A stretch of 64,000 nt of DNA from Aurantimonas marina (lineage in GTDB: Bacteria; Pseudomonadota; Alphaproteobacteria; Rhizobiales; Rhizobiaceae), in assembly GCF_017183135.1 (NCBI RefSeq), contig NZ_JADDXW010000002.1:124001-188000 (forward strand), written 5' to 3'. The translations under genes and the position numbers were made by a program. Positions 40,000 to 49,552 of the stretch are shown in pieces. Positions within the stretch are counted from its first letter, which is position 1; each line of letters opens with the position of its first letter. The notes beneath the pieces were generated by a model that ran no database searches, was not told where the DNA came from, and was given only the letters and a program-made list of their open reading frames with translations.

Positions 40000-40830
40000 C
40001 TAGACGGCCCGCTTCAGTTCCCGATCTGGCGCAATTACGCCGTCGGAATGGGCATAAACCCGATTACGGCCGGATTGTTTGGCGCGGTAAAGCGCGATGT
40101 CGGCGCGTTTGAGGAACGCGGCGTTCTCATCGCCCGGCTTCGAGACGGTCATGCCGACCGAAGTGGTTATGCGCAAGCTCACATTGCCGACATCGATGGC
40201 CAATGTCGAAATCGCCTCCCGGATCCGATTGGCAAATCGTCGAAACTCCACCGCGTCCATGTTCGGGGCAACGACCGCGAACTCTTCGCCGCCCACCCTG
40301 GCGACAATGTCGTGATAGCGTGTGCACTCGAACAGGCAGGCTGCCACGGATTTCAGAACCAGGTCGCCGACGTCATGCCCGTGGGTATCGTTGATCGCCT
40401 TGAAGTGATCGAGATCAATCAGCATCAGCCCCAGCGGACGTCCGATTCGGTCGAACTCCAGCAGATATTGCCGCAGCGATTCGTCGAAGAAGCGCCTGTT
40501 GTTCATCCCCGTCAACGGATCGGTCAGCGCGGCCCGCTCGAAATCCTGCGAGCGTTTCCGCAACAGTCTCGCCAGCGAATGCAGCTTGCCTTGCTCACGG
40601 GCCTGCTGACGGACCATCGGCAGAATCCAGAACAGGCCGGCCAGCAGCGCGACGATCAGCGATGAAAACGTCGCTGCGAAAAGAATGGCTTCGATCTGCT
40701 GATGCTCGCGCAATCCGGCTTCCGCCAACGCTGGTGCAACAACACTGTGCACCGTATAGGTGCCGGCTACCGCAGCGCCAATCGTGCAGAGAAACACTGC
40801 GACCGACAATTCCGACTTGCTGATTTTCAT
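40000..40830 (-). CDS. GGDEF diguanylate cyclase, membrane-bound
   Basis: A 276-residue protein. Two membrane helices lie at about residues 8-30 and 48-72, followed by a GGDEF domain (LTDPLTGMNNRRFFDESL to NRVYAHSD). The active site is RVGGEEFAVV, a functional GGEEF form. An RxxD inhibition site (RYHD) lies five residues before it. It should make cyclic-di-GMP. The short periplasmic loop between the helices gives little hint of the signal. Confidence 0.92.
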   Translation of the reverse strand: MKISKSELSVAVFLCTIGAAVAGTYTVHSVVAPALAEAGLREHQQIEAILFAATFSSLIVALLAGLFWILPMVRQQAREQGKLHSLARLLRKRSQDFERAALTDPLTGMNNRRFFDESLRQYLLEFDRIGRPLGLMLIDLDHFKAINDTHGHDVGDLVLKSVAACLFECTRYHDIVARVGGEEFAVVAPNMDAVEFRRFANRIREAISTLAIDVGNVSLRITTSVGMTVSKPGDENAAFLKRADIALYRAKQSGRNRVYAHSDGVIAPDRELKRAV

Positions 40831-40905
40831 GCAGAAGAAAGGTCCGCTTTTTTTCTCCCGCGAATCACTAGCTGAATAGCTTGACCATCAGCTTAACCCC
40901 GTCGA

Positions 40906-41814
40906 TCAAATGCTCGGGATCAGCTTGGCGTCCGGCGTCTCCAACCGCGCCCAGTCGGCACCGAACTGGTGACGAAACCAGGTTTCCTGGCGCTTTGCGT
41001 ATTGCCGTGAGCGCGTCACCGCACGAGCCGTTGCCTCGTCGAGAGACATGCCGCCGTCGAGCACCGCACCGAGTTCGGCGACACCGATCGCTTTGCCCGC
41101 CGACGCCGCCAGCGCTCCGGGAAACGCGCGGAACGCCGCGACCTCGTCGAGCGCGCCGGCGGCGACCATCGCATCGAACCGTCGCGCGATCATCTCGCGC
41201 AGTCGACTTCGCTCCGGCGCAAGGACGATTTTCACGCACTTGCCGCCGTCGAGCAGCCCCTCGCCTCGTCCTGATTGAAGCGCCGAGAGCGGCATTCCGC
41301 CCGCCTCGCCCACCTCCAGCGCCCGCACGATTCGCTGTCCATCCGCCGGCTGTATGCGGCCGGCCGCGACAGGGTCCCGCCGCGAAAGAAGTCTATGCAA
41401 CGCCGGCGCGCCCTCTTCCGCCAGCCGCCGTCGCCATGTCTCGCGAAGCTCGGGCGAGACCTCTGGCATGACATCCAGTGACCCCAGCAACGCCTTGAAA
41501 TAAAGACCGGTTCCGCCACAAAATATCGGCGCTTTCCCGGCTGCGCGGATATCCGCGAGAATGGCGGCCACTTCGCCCCTATACCTTCCCGCGGAGTAGG
41601 TCTTATGGGGTGGCACATGGCCGTAAAGGCGATGCGGAACCCGCTCGATCTCGGCCGGCGCCGGTCGCGCCGTCAGAATTTGGAGATGAGAGTAGACCTG
41701 CATCGAGTCGGCATTGACGATGACCCCATCATGTCGCTCGGCGAGTTCGAGCGCCAGGCACGACTTGCCGCTGGCGGTCGGCCCAGCTATCAGGATCGCC
41801 TGTTTTTCCACCAT
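40906..41814 (-). CDS. miaA: tRNA dimethylallyltransferase
   Basis: The 302-residue enzyme adds a dimethylallyl group to A37 of tRNAs reading U-starting codons (EC 2.5.1.75). The P-loop is LIAGPTASGKSCLALELA, and the substrate motif is VNADSMQVYSHLQILTARP. FCGGTGLYFKALL, DGQRIVRALEV and TRSRQYAKRQETWFRHQF are family motifs. The start at 41814 removes the part lying inside serB. The divergent serB begins only 16 bases away. Confidence 0.96.
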   Translation of the reverse strand: MVEKQAILIAGPTASGKSCLALELAERHDGVIVNADSMQVYSHLQILTARPAPAEIERVPHRLYGHVPPHKTYSAGRYRGEVAAILADIRAAGKAPIFCGGTGLYFKALLGSLDVMPEVSPELRETWRRRLAEEGAPALHRLLSRRDPVAAGRIQPADGQRIVRALEVGEAGGMPLSALQSGRGEGLLDGGKCVKIVLAPERSRLREMIARRFDAMVAAGALDEVAAFRAFPGALAASAGKAIGVAELGAVLDGGMSLDEATARAVTRSRQYAKRQETWFRHQFGADWARLETPDAKLIPSI

Positions 41815-41830
41815 CTCGGGTCGCCATATC

Positions 41831-42718
41831 ATGTTCGTCGCAACGCTCATCGCCGCACCGACCGGGGCCGGCCTGCCGGGTCGCGCGCTTGCCGACATCG
41901 GCCGCGAACTCGGCGCTCGACCTGAGGCAGCCGACTGGCTCGACCCCGATTTCGCGGCCGACATCTCCTTCGAGGTCGCACCGGCGCCTGAGCAGCGGCG
42001 CGCCGTCGCACAAATTGCCGAGGCCGGCGGTTTCGACTGCGTGGTGCAGCAGCGCGCCGGGCGGCGCAAGCGGATTTTGATCGCCGACATGGATTCGACG
42101 ATGATCGGCGAGGAATGTATCGATGAACTCGCCGCCGAGATCGGAATCAAGGATCGCGTCGCCGCGATCACTGCCCGGGCGATGAACGGGGAGATCGAAT
42201 TCGAACCGGCCCTCAGGGAGCGCGTCTCCCTGCTTGCCGGCTTGCCCGAGGCGGTCGTGGCCAAGGTCATCGCCGAGCGCATCACGCTCGCGCCCGGCGG
42301 CGCAACGCTGGTCGCGACCATGCGGGCCAACGGCGCCTACACAGCGCTTGTTTCCGGCGGCTTTACGGTCTTCACCGGGCCGATCGCCGCGCGCCTCGGC
42401 TTTCATGAAAACCGCGCCAACCGCCTGTGTGCCGAGGCGGGCCAGCTCACCGGCCACGTCGAAGAGCCGATTCTTGGCGCGCTTGCGAAGGTAACGGCGT
42501 TGGAAGCGATCGCCGCAGGACGCGGTGTGGGGACGGAGCAGGCGATCGCGGTCGGCGACGGGGCCAACGACCTCGGGATGATCGCGCGCGCCGGCACCGG
42601 CATCGCGCTCCACGCCAAGCCCGCGGTCGCCGCGCGTGCGCCCCACCGCGTCGACCATGGCGATTTGACGGCGTTGCTGTTCGCTCAGGGCTACCGGCGG
42701 GACTTGTTTCGGCAATAG
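41831..42718 (+). CDS. serB: Phosphoserine phosphatase
   Basis: A 295-residue HAD-family enzyme, the last step of serine synthesis (EC 3.1.3.3). The catalytic motif I is LIADMDSTMIGEECIDELA, motif II is ALVSGGFTVFTG, and motif III/IV is AIAVGDGANDLGMIARAGTGIALHAKP in parts. The N-terminal about 75 residues are the small ACT-like domain usual in the longer SerB. It is divergent from miaA. Confidence 0.95.
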   Translation: MFVATLIAAPTGAGLPGRALADIGRELGARPEAADWLDPDFAADISFEVAPAPEQRRAVAQIAEAGGFDCVVQQRAGRRKRILIADMDSTMIGEECIDELAAEIGIKDRVAAITARAMNGEIEFEPALRERVSLLAGLPEAVVAKVIAERITLAPGGATLVATMRANGAYTALVSGGFTVFTGPIAARLGFHENRANRLCAEAGQLTGHVEEPILGALAKVTALEAIAAGRGVGTEQAIAVGDGANDLGMIARAGTGIALHAKPAVAARAPHRVDHGDLTALLFAQGYRRDLFRQ

Positions 42719-42732
42719 ATCACGGCACCGCC

Positions 42733-44361
42733 TCAGTCGATCGGCACCACCACGAAGCGCAGATCGCCATTGGCCGAAGCCAGGAGCAAGAGGGCGTTTT
42801 TACGGCCTTCCTCTTTCAGCTTGGCGATCATGCTCTCGACCTCCTTGGCGCTGGACACCTCTTCCTGAGCGACTTCCCGTATCGTCGCGCCCGCTTCGAT
42901 ACCCTTTTCCGCAGCGCTTGAATTCGGCTTGACCACGGTGATCACAACGCCTTCTGCGTCATCGGCAAGGCTAAATTGCTCGCGCAACGGGCCATCCAGA
43001 TCGGAAAGCGTCATGCCGAGTATTTCGACGCTCGCCATGCCAGAGTTCTTGTCGCCGCGAGGCCCAGTCGAACTCCCCGATGACTCGTCGGCCTTTTCCA
43101 TCAGCTTCTCGCCGTCCTCCAGCCGGCCGAGGGTGACCTCGACAGACATAGGCTGGGCGGGATCGGCGGCGTCGGCCTTGCGGAGAATCTCGACCGGCAC
43201 CGTTTTGCCGACCGGCGTCTCGGCGACGACCCGCGGCAGATCGCGGGACGTATCGATCTCGCGACCGTCGAAGCTGACGATGACGTCGCCGACTTTCAGC
43301 AAACCATTGTCCGAGGGGCCGCCCGGGACGATCCCCATCACCACCGCGCCCCTCGCCTTGCCGATGCCGAGACCGTCCGCGATGTCATCCGTCACCGCCT
43401 GCAGGCGGATTCCGAGCCAGCCGCGCCGCGTCTCGCCGAACTCCCGCAGCTGGTCGATGACATTGACCGCGAGCTTGGAGGGAATGGAGAAGCCGATACC
43501 GATCGAGCCACCGGTGGGCGAGATGATGGCGGTGTTGATGCCGACGACATTGCCGTGCATGTCGAACAGAGGACCGCCGGAATTGCCGCGATTGATAGCC
43601 GCGTCCGTCTGGATGAAATTGTCGTACGGGCCAGCATTGATATTGCGGCCACGGGCCGAGACGATGCCGACCGAAACCGAGCCGCCAAGGCCGAACGGGT
43701 TGCCGATCGCCATCACCCAGTCGCCGATCCGCAGACTTTCCGAGTCGCCGAACTGGACTGCGGTAAGCGGGGCCTCCGGCTGGACCGTCAAGACCGCGAG
43801 ATCGGTCTTCGGATCGGTCCCGAGCAGTTCGGCCTCAAGTTGCGTGCCGTCGGGAAAATTGACAGTGATCTTGTCGGCGTCGGCAATCACGTGGTTGTTG
43901 GTGATGACGATGCCGCTCGGATCGATAACGAAGCCGGAACCGAGCGATTGCAGGCGACGCTCGCCAACGCCGTCTTCCTTCTTCAAGAGATCGTCGAAGA
44001 AGTCCTGCAGCGGCGAGCCCTCGGGCGCCTCAAGCTTCGGCACGCCCCGGCCGGGCATATCGACATTCTGCGACGTTGAGATGTTCACCACCGCGTCGAG
44101 CAGCTTTTCAGCCAGATCCGCGACCGATTCCGGCCCCTTATAGGGCGACGGGCCGGGCGTCCGCGGCATCGTCGCGACACCTGTCTTGGGTTCTGCGCCG
44201 TCGACCACGGGGGGAGCAGGGAGCGCTGGGACCACGGCATCGGGTTCAGGCACCGGATCGACCTGCTGGGCTCGTGTCGCGGTGGGCGGGACGATCGACA
44301 AGGCCACAAGCGCAAATCCAGCCGTGACGGCAATCAAAGAGCGGCGCTGGCAGGCGATCAT
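42733..44361 (-). CDS. degP: DegP/HtrA-family periplasmic serine protease
   Basis: A 542-residue protein with a signal peptide (LIAVTAGFALVALSIVPP), a Pro-rich stretch, a trypsin-like protease domain and two PDZ domains. The triad is His in TNNHVIADAD, Asp in KTDLAVLTV and Ser in INRGNSGGPLFD. PDZ1 begins near GWLGIRLQAVTDD; PDZ2 contains ITVVKPNSSAAEKGIEAG. The start at 44361 follows AAAGGA. It lies downstream of hflKC and DUF2065, a conserved order. Confidence 0.95.
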   Translation of the reverse strand: MIACQRRSLIAVTAGFALVALSIVPPTATRAQQVDPVPEPDAVVPALPAPPVVDGAEPKTGVATMPRTPGPSPYKGPESVADLAEKLLDAVVNISTSQNVDMPGRGVPKLEAPEGSPLQDFFDDLLKKEDGVGERRLQSLGSGFVIDPSGIVITNNHVIADADKITVNFPDGTQLEAELLGTDPKTDLAVLTVQPEAPLTAVQFGDSESLRIGDWVMAIGNPFGLGGSVSVGIVSARGRNINAGPYDNFIQTDAAINRGNSGGPLFDMHGNVVGINTAIISPTGGSIGIGFSIPSKLAVNVIDQLREFGETRRGWLGIRLQAVTDDIADGLGIGKARGAVVMGIVPGGPSDNGLLKVGDVIVSFDGREIDTSRDLPRVVAETPVGKTVPVEILRKADAADPAQPMSVEVTLGRLEDGEKLMEKADESSGSSTGPRGDKNSGMASVEILGMTLSDLDGPLREQFSLADDAEGVVITVVKPNSSAAEKGIEAGATIREVAQEEVSSAKEVESMIAKLKEEGRKNALLLLASANGDLRFVVVPID

Positions 44362-44923
44362 CGAATGTCCTTTCGCATCGACGCGGCCCATCTGCATTTT
44401 TGCGGGACACGCGACCTTCTTCTAGAGGTGACCGCAAAACGCGACGGAATCAAGAAGCTTACGGCAAGGTGAAGTGGTGTGACCGCGCCGAATCGCTGCT
44501 CCGATTGGGCGATGTTCCGATAGCGCCGATGTCGCCCTCGGCTCAGCGTCCGGATCGACTCCCGTTTCCGCCATGACGAGGCCCAGGACCGCGAATCGTT
44601 TCGTGGGGTCCGGCCAGACCGCATAGACAATCCCGGTCTGCGGCGGCAACCGAGGCGAGGCCGTCGAGCGAATGTTTGTGCGAACTCTCACCGTGGATCG
44701 TTTGGCCTGCCGCGAACTCGGCGCAATGTCCGTCGATGTCGACCGTCTGCCGATGCGCCCGTCAGTTCGATGCCGCCCCGCCACCGACCTGACGGGGGTA
44801 CTTTCATGTCTGCGCATTCATTGTGTCTGAGCACAGCCCTGCCGGCTCGGCGGCGTGGTGGCTGAGTCAGGGATCGCCCAACTGCGTTCAAGACGGCCGC
44901 GTGTGCCAGTGCCATCCGAAGCT
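44362..44923. other. Intergenic region upstream of degP
   Basis: About 560 bases between DUF2065 and degP without a convincing gene; all open frames here have compositions of shadow frames. An inverted repeat CCCGTCAG (44758-44765) / CTGACGGG (44789-44796) is visible, without a T-tract. The degP promoter should lie within about 100 bases of 44361. No clear heat-shock promoter was found by eye. Confidence 0.4.
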
Positions 44924-45109
44924 TCAGTGGCGCACGAGCCAGACCAGACCAACGCCGATGATCATTGCGACGAGGCCGCCGGCCCGCATCGAGGCATCGG
45001 GCATCGCCTCGGCCATCCGGCCGATCCGCCGAATCGCGTCGGGAAACAGGCAATAGACGACGCCCTCGATCACCAGAAGGAGACCGAGGGCGACGACAAA
45101 GTCCGTCAC
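44924..45109 (-). CDS. DUF2065 small membrane protein (YjeT-like)
   Basis: A 61-residue protein of two membrane helices joined by a short basic loop: VVALGLLLVIEGVVYCLFP, then DAIRRIGRMAEAMPDASMR, then AGGLVAMIIGVGLVWLVR. This is the DUF2065 pattern. Its ATG overlaps the hflC stop by four bases. Such genes follow hflKC in many proteobacteria; the role is unknown but a link to FtsH control is likely from the coupling. Confidence 0.88.
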   Translation of the reverse strand: MTDFVVALGLLLVIEGVVYCLFPDAIRRIGRMAEAMPDASMRAGGLVAMIIGVGLVWLVRH

Positions 45110-46203
45110 TGGGTTGCGGCAGCCGGTTGACTGGCCTCATCCGCCGCGGCTGGTTGGGCGGTGGGCGTCTCGTCCAGTGTCGGCTCCTCGGGAGCGGCCG
45201 ATGCCGCATCCCCACTTGTGGCCGAGTCCGTCGGCGAAGGAGCGGCCGCTTCGGGCTGCGCCGGCGCTTCCGCGGCTGGCTGGGCGCCCAACAAATTGGC
45301 GCCGGACGCACCGATTCCCTCTTCCGAGCCACCATCGGCCCTGAAATAGCGGAAGAATTCGGAATCCGGCGACAACACCAATGTCGTACCGGAATTCGAC
45401 ATCGCTTCCCGGTAGGCCTGCATCGACCTGTAGAAGTCGAAAAACTCAGGGTTTCGGCCGTAGGCAACCGCGAAGATGCGGTTGCGCTCGGCGTCGCCCT
45501 CACCTTGCAGGATCTCGGCGTCACGCTGCGCCGAGGCGACGGTCTCGACCACCTCGCGGTCGGCGGCGGCACGAATCCGCCGAGCGGCGACCTGACCGCG
45601 CGCCCTGAGGCGTTCGGCCTCGGCGAGGCGCTCGGCCTGCATGCGCTCGTAGGTCTGTTGCGAGACCTCCTGCGTCAGGTCGGTGCGCCGGATCCGCACG
45701 TCGGTCAGTTCAAGCCCCAGCGAGGTCGCGTCCGGCCGGATCTGGTCCCGCACCTGGCGCATCATGTCGGCGCGTTCTTCCGACAGGGCCGCCTCGAAGC
45801 CACGCAGACCGTAAACCCGGCGAAGCGCCGCATCGAGACGGGTGCGAAGGCGCTGTTCGGCCTGTTCGATCGATCCGGAGACCGTCAGCGCGAACCGCGC
45901 GGCGTCGGAGATGTGGTAGACGAGGAACGCGTCCACCTCATAGAACTTGCCGCCGGACACTTGCACCCGGATGTTGTCGAGATCGAAGCGCAGTAACCGA
46001 TCTGGAAGCTTCCTGACCGTGTCGGCACCGGCGAAGGAGAAAGGCAGCTTGAAGTTCAGGCCCGGCTCATCGACGACGCGCTGGATTTCGCCAAAGCGCA
46101 GGACGACCGCCTGCTCTTTCTCATTGACGATGAAGATTGAATTCCACAGCAGAAACAGGACGACAGCGGTGGCGGCGATGATGACGTAAAAGCGGTTGCT
46201 CAT
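45106..46203 (-). CDS. hflC: HflC, FtsH-regulating SPFH protein
   Basis: A 365-residue membrane protein with an N-terminal helix (VIIAATAVVLFLLWNSIFIV), then an SPFH/band 7 domain (NEKEQAVVLRFGEIQRV, EPGLNFKLPF, VDAFLVYHISD). Coiled-coil helices around RLAEAERLRARGQVAARRI follow. The last about 65 residues are Ala/Pro/Glu-rich, longer than in E. coli. With HflK it surrounds FtsH and modulates proteolysis. Its ATG overlaps the hflK stop by one base (TGATG). Confidence 0.96.
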   Translation of the reverse strand: MSNRFYVIIAATAVVLFLLWNSIFIVNEKEQAVVLRFGEIQRVVDEPGLNFKLPFSFAGADTVRKLPDRLLRFDLDNIRVQVSGGKFYEVDAFLVYHISDAARFALTVSGSIEQAEQRLRTRLDAALRRVYGLRGFEAALSEERADMMRQVRDQIRPDATSLGLELTDVRIRRTDLTQEVSQQTYERMQAERLAEAERLRARGQVAARRIRAAADREVVETVASAQRDAEILQGEGDAERNRIFAVAYGRNPEFFDFYRSMQAYREAMSNSGTTLVLSPDSEFFRYFRADGGSEEGIGASGANLLGAQPAAEAPAQPEAAAPSPTDSATSGDAASAAPEEPTLDETPTAQPAAADEASQPAAATQ

Positions 46204-47375
46204 CAGTTCGCTCCCTGCTGCGGGGCCGGTGCCGCCGACTGGCCGGTATTCGCTCCATTGTCCGTTCGGTTCGGACGCTGCAGTTCGTTCAGCGGCAGAT
46301 AAGGCACGACTCCCTGAGTCCCGCTGGCGCCCTGTTCGACGATCACCTTGTTGGAATCGCGCAAGACCCCTTCCATGGTCTCGAGGAACAGACGTTTGCG
46401 CGTCACGGCCGGAGCCGCCTCAAATTCCTTCAGGATCGAGGAAAAGCGCTGCGCCTCACCTTCGGACTCCTGAACGACCCGGTTCTTGTAGCCGGCCGCA
46501 TCCTCGCGGACCTGCGCCGCCTCGCCACGGGCCTGGCCGAGCTTCTGGTTCCGGTAGCGGTTGGCCTCCTCGACGAAACGGTCTTCGTCCTGCTCGGCCC
46601 GCTGCACCTCGTCGAACGCATCGGCGACCTGGCTCGGCGGCGCGGCATCCTCGATGGAAATCCCGTTGATGCGGAGGCCCGCACCATATTCGTTCATCGT
46701 CTCCTGAGTGATTTGGCGCACCTCCTCGGCGATTCCCGCGCGATCGTCGCGGAAAACGTCCTGGACCGGACGACGTCCGACCACTTCACGCATGGCACTT
46801 TCAGCGACCTGCTGCAGCATCGCAACCGGGTCCTGAACGTCGAAGAGGTAGTTCGCGGGGTTGTCGACCTGATAGAGGACGGCGAACTGCACATCGACGA
46901 TGTTCTGGTCGCCCGACAGCATCAGGCCGGAATTCTCGCCGCGCTGGCCGCTGCCGAGCGTCATCTGGCTTTCGACGACAGGGACCGTGTCCACCGTCTC
47001 AAGCGGCCACAACAGGAAATGCAGACCCGGTTGGGACAATTCCTGCTTGGGTTTGCCGAACAGCATCTCGACGCCGACCTCGTCCGGTTGGACGGTGTAG
47101 ACGGCCTTGAAGAGCCACAGCACCAACAGGCCCGCAACGATCAGGATGCCCCAGGCCGCGAAGCCTGGCACGCCGGAACTCCCGCCACCGCCGCCGCCGG
47201 GTATCGCCCGCCGCAGCCGGTCCTGGCCTCGCCGCAGGATGTCCTCCAGATCGGGGGAGCCACCGGCGCCGCCGGTTGGCCGTGGGCCTTGCGGACGTTG
47301 GCCCCACGGGCCTCCATTGCCGCCGTTGCCGCCGCCTTTCCAGCCGCCGCCGCCGGTCTGATTGCTCCAGGGCAT
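46203..47375 (-). CDS. hflK: HflK, FtsH-regulating SPFH protein
   Basis: A 390-residue partner of HflC. A Gly/Asn-rich cytoplasmic N-terminus (MPWSNQTGGGGWKGGGNGG) precedes the membrane helix (AAWGILIVAGLLVLWLFKAV). The SPFH domain (PDEVGVEMLFGKPKQE, GLHFLLWPLE) and coiled coil (YRNQKLGQARGEAAQVRED) follow. The start at 47375 gives the family N-terminus. First gene of hflK-hflC-DUF2065. Confidence 0.96.
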   Translation of the reverse strand: MPWSNQTGGGGWKGGGNGGNGGPWGQRPQGPRPTGGAGGSPDLEDILRRGQDRLRRAIPGGGGGGSSGVPGFAAWGILIVAGLLVLWLFKAVYTVQPDEVGVEMLFGKPKQELSQPGLHFLLWPLETVDTVPVVESQMTLGSGQRGENSGLMLSGDQNIVDVQFAVLYQVDNPANYLFDVQDPVAMLQQVAESAMREVVGRRPVQDVFRDDRAGIAEEVRQITQETMNEYGAGLRINGISIEDAAPPSQVADAFDEVQRAEQDEDRFVEEANRYRNQKLGQARGEAAQVREDAAGYKNRVVQESEGEAQRFSSILKEFEAAPAVTRKRLFLETMEGVLRDSNKVIVEQGASGTQGVVPYLPLNELQRPNRTDNGANTGQSAAPAPQQGAN

Positions 47376-47508
47376 CGATGTCCTTCCGGTCTTGAGAAAA
47401 GATGCGGCGTTCGCCTCCCGCGATCCGCACGTCAAATGCTGTAGCCCTTATAGGAACTGCGAAATCCGCTTTCAACGCGGGTGCGGCCATTTCATTCCAG
47501 GAGACGTC

Positions 47509-47604
47509 ATGATGGTGAACACAAAAGACCGTCCGATTGCCTCCCGGATCGCCGGAGGGACGATCGAATTCGGGGGGGTCAGCTCCGGCGCCGCTGGTAG
47601 ATGA
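47509..47604 (+). CDS. Possible small protein opposite the folA end
   Basis: A 31-residue frame beginning MMVNTKDRPIASRIAGG, with a strong CAGGAGAC ribosome site six to seven bases before ATGATG. It lies in the gap between hflK and folA and overlaps the folA 3' end on the other strand by 26 bases. There is no recognised family. The ribosome site is the only positive evidence. Confidence 0.25.
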   Translation: MMVNTKDRPIASRIAGGTIEFGGVSSGAAGR

Positions 47605-48097
47605 CGAAGCGGCTCGCGGCGCTGTCCGTCTCGCCGCGCGGACAGGCCTCTTCGTGGAACTTGTGCCAGATGGACGGGTCGATCGGCGGGAAAATCGCAT
47701 CCCCTTTCACCTCGGCGTCGATCTCCGTGACCATGAGCCGGTCGGTCAGGTCAAGGAATTGCCCATAGATCTCGGCGCCGCCCACGATGGCGATTTCGTC
47801 GGCGCCGCGCCTTTGCGCACACTGCAAAGCCAGGTCCAGCGCCGTCTCCGGCGAATGTGCCAGCAGCGCCCCCTCGTAAGGTAGATCGGCGGAATGGGTG
47901 AGCACGATGGTGTCGCGGCCGTCGAGTACGCGGCCGATCGCGTCCAGCGTCTTGCGGCCCATGATCATCGGCTTGTCCATGGTCAGACGCCGGTAGCGCC
48001 GGAGATCGCTCGGCATCCGCCACGGCATCGCGCCGTCCTTGCCGATAACGCCGTTGCGGGCCATCGCCACGATGGCGACGAGGTCGGGTTTCGGCAT
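47579..48097 (-). CDS. folA: Dihydrofolate reductase
   Basis: The 172-residue enzyme regenerates tetrahydrofolate (EC 1.5.1.3). Conserved parts are AIVAMARNGVIGKDGAMPWR, the substrate Asp in MPSDLRRYRRLTMDKP, IMGRKTLDAIGR and EIAIVGGAEIYGQFL. The start at 48097 shares one base with the thyA stop (TAATG), so the pair is translationally coupled. This is metabolically sensible because ThyA produces dihydrofolate. Confidence 0.96.
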   Translation of the reverse strand: MPKPDLVAIVAMARNGVIGKDGAMPWRMPSDLRRYRRLTMDKPMIMGRKTLDAIGRVLDGRDTIVLTHSADLPYEGALLAHSPETALDLALQCAQRRGADEIAIVGGAEIYGQFLDLTDRLMVTEIDAEVKGDAIFPPIDPSIWHKFHEEACPRGETDSAASRFVIYQRRRS

Positions 48098-48891
48098 TAC
48101 ACGGCCACCTTTGCCTTGATGTGTCCGTCGGCCTCGTAGCCTTCGAGGCCCATATGCTCGAAGCGGAAGGCGAACAGGTCGGTCACGTCGGGATCGAGCC
48201 ACAGATTCGGCAACGGACGGGGCACTCGGGTGAGTTGCAGCCGCGCCTGCTCGAAATGGTTGGCATACAGATGCGCGTCACCCAGCGTATGCACGAATTC
48301 GCCAGGGCGGAGCCCGGTCGCCTGGGCGACCATGGCGGTCAACAGCGCATAGGACGCGATGTTGAACGGCACGCCAAGGAAGATGTCGGCCGACCGCTGA
48401 TAGAGCTGGCAGGACAGCCGCCCGTCGGCGACGTAGAACTGGAACAGGCAATGGCAGGGTGGCAGCGCCATCTCGTCGACTAGCGCCGGGTTCCAGGCGC
48501 TCACGATCAGCCGCCGTGAATCGGGATTGCGGCGAATCTGGTCAACGACCCTGGCGATCTGATCGATATGGCCACCCTCATAGTCCGGCCAGGAACGCCA
48601 TTGCGCGCCGTAGACAGGGCCGAGGTCGCCGTTCTCGTCCGCCCACTCGTCCCATATATTGACCCCGTGCTCCTTGAGATAGGCGATGTTGGTATCGCCC
48701 TGCAGAAACCACAGCAGTTCGTGGGCGATCGACTTCCAGTGCAGCCGCTTCGTCGTCAGCATCGGGAAGCCGACGGCAAGGTCGAAGCGCATCTGGTGAC
48801 CGAAGATCGACCGGGTGCCCGTTCCAGTCCGGTCGGAGCGGTCGGCTCCGTGTTCGAGGACATGGGCGAGAAGATCCAGATACTGGCGCAT
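48097..48891 (-). CDS. thyA: Thymidylate synthase
   Basis: The enzyme methylates dUMP with methylene-THF (EC 2.1.1.45). At 264 residues it has the length of the E. coli protein. The catalytic Cys lies in [13 protein letters not shown]. Arg and nucleotide-binding parts are [42 protein letters not shown] and HLYANHFEQ. First gene of thyA-folA. Confidence 0.98.
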   Translation of the reverse strand: MRQYLDLLAHVLEHGADRSDRTGTGTRSIFGHQMRFDLAVGFPMLTTKRLHWKSIAHELLWFLQGDTNIAYLKEHGVNIWDEWADENGDLGPVYGAQWRSWPDYEGGHIDQIARVVDQIRRNPDSRRLIVSAWNPALVDEMALPPCHCLFQFYVADGRLSCQLYQRSADIFLGVPFNIASYALLTAMVAQATGLRPGEFVHTLGDAHLYANHFEQARLQLTRVPRPLPNLWLDPDVTDLFAFRFEHMGLEGYEADGHIKAKVAV

Positions 48892-49127
48892 GGCGACATT
48901 TCCTCCGGCGCGGGCAAGGCCGGCTTTCAGCGGTTTGCTCTTGCGCCGCCCTGGCGGGAAGCACGTATTATCATGTTTCGATCACGGCGAAGCGACACCC
49001 GGCGAAAGCGCCTGGCCCAACGCTTTGGAAGGTGTTGTCCGACCCGAAATCCTCCGTGCCGCTCATCCCTCGCCGTACGGTCGACCGACTTTGACCGATT
49101 CCCGCAAGTTTCGGAAGCGTCTTGCCC

Positions 49128-49156
49128 TTTTCATGCCGTGACGATCCCCTTATATT
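49128..49156 (+). promoter_or_regulatory. Predicted promoter of ssrA
   Basis: A -10 box TATATT (49151-49156) stands out in GC-rich sequence. The best -35 at 17-base spacing is TTTTCA (49128-49133), a moderate match. Transcription should begin near 49163. Confidence 0.5.
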
Positions 49157-49162
49157 GCGCGT

Positions 49163-49487
49163 GCCGGCTTTCGGGCCGGCTATGGCGATAAACGGCCGAT
49201 GTAATAAACCTTTCGGACCCGGGGGCGGTACCCGGCGCCTCCACCTGGACCCACACATCGCTTGCATGCGCGGTGGGTCAAGGCGGGGGCGAAATAGGAT
49301 CGACGAGGGCGTAAAGATCGGACTTTTGCTCGGCATGGTACCACCGTTATCGGGCTGTTTTATAGTTGCAAACGACAACTATGCGGAAGCACGTCTCGCT
49401 GCGTAAGCAGTGTGATCGCTTCAATTCAAGCCCTGGGGGTTCGCACTTCTAGGCGGGGTTCGGAGGCACCTGGCAACAGAAGCCTCC
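49163..49487 (+). ncRNA. ssrA: Permuted two-piece tmRNA
   Basis: The gene has the circularly permuted alphaproteobacterial layout. The acceptor piece comes first, with T-arm CCGGG-GGCGGTA-CCCGG and acceptor strand CGCCTCC followed by A (49243). An intervening segment follows. The coding piece starts at 49285 with GGGGGCGAAATAGGATCGAC. GGGGGCG pairs with CGCCTCC across the pieces. The tag frame at 49368-49406 encodes ANDNYAEARLAA and TAA. It rescues stalled ribosomes and tags products for ClpXP. The 5' end is estimated from the promoter. Confidence 0.95.
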
Positions 49488-49495
49488 ACTTTTTT
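49462..49495 (+). terminator. Terminator of ssrA
   Basis: GGAGGC (49462-49467) pairs with GCCTCC (49482-49487), followed after AC by six T (49490-49495). Confidence 0.85.
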
Positions 49496-49552
49496 ATGGG
49501 GTGCGTATCAAGCGCCCGCCCCTCCACAGCTTCGAGAATTCGGGACACCGCA

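Noticed and set aside
44422-44817. Reading frame in the degP upstream region
   Set aside because: Ser/Thr/Arg-rich composition, no ribosome site, no family, and codon use unlike the neighbours.
49163-49406. Protein-coding reading frame through the tag region (MPFSCRDD...)
   Set aside because: The open frame exists only because it runs through the tmRNA tag; pairing of the two pieces and the tag peptide show that this is RNA.
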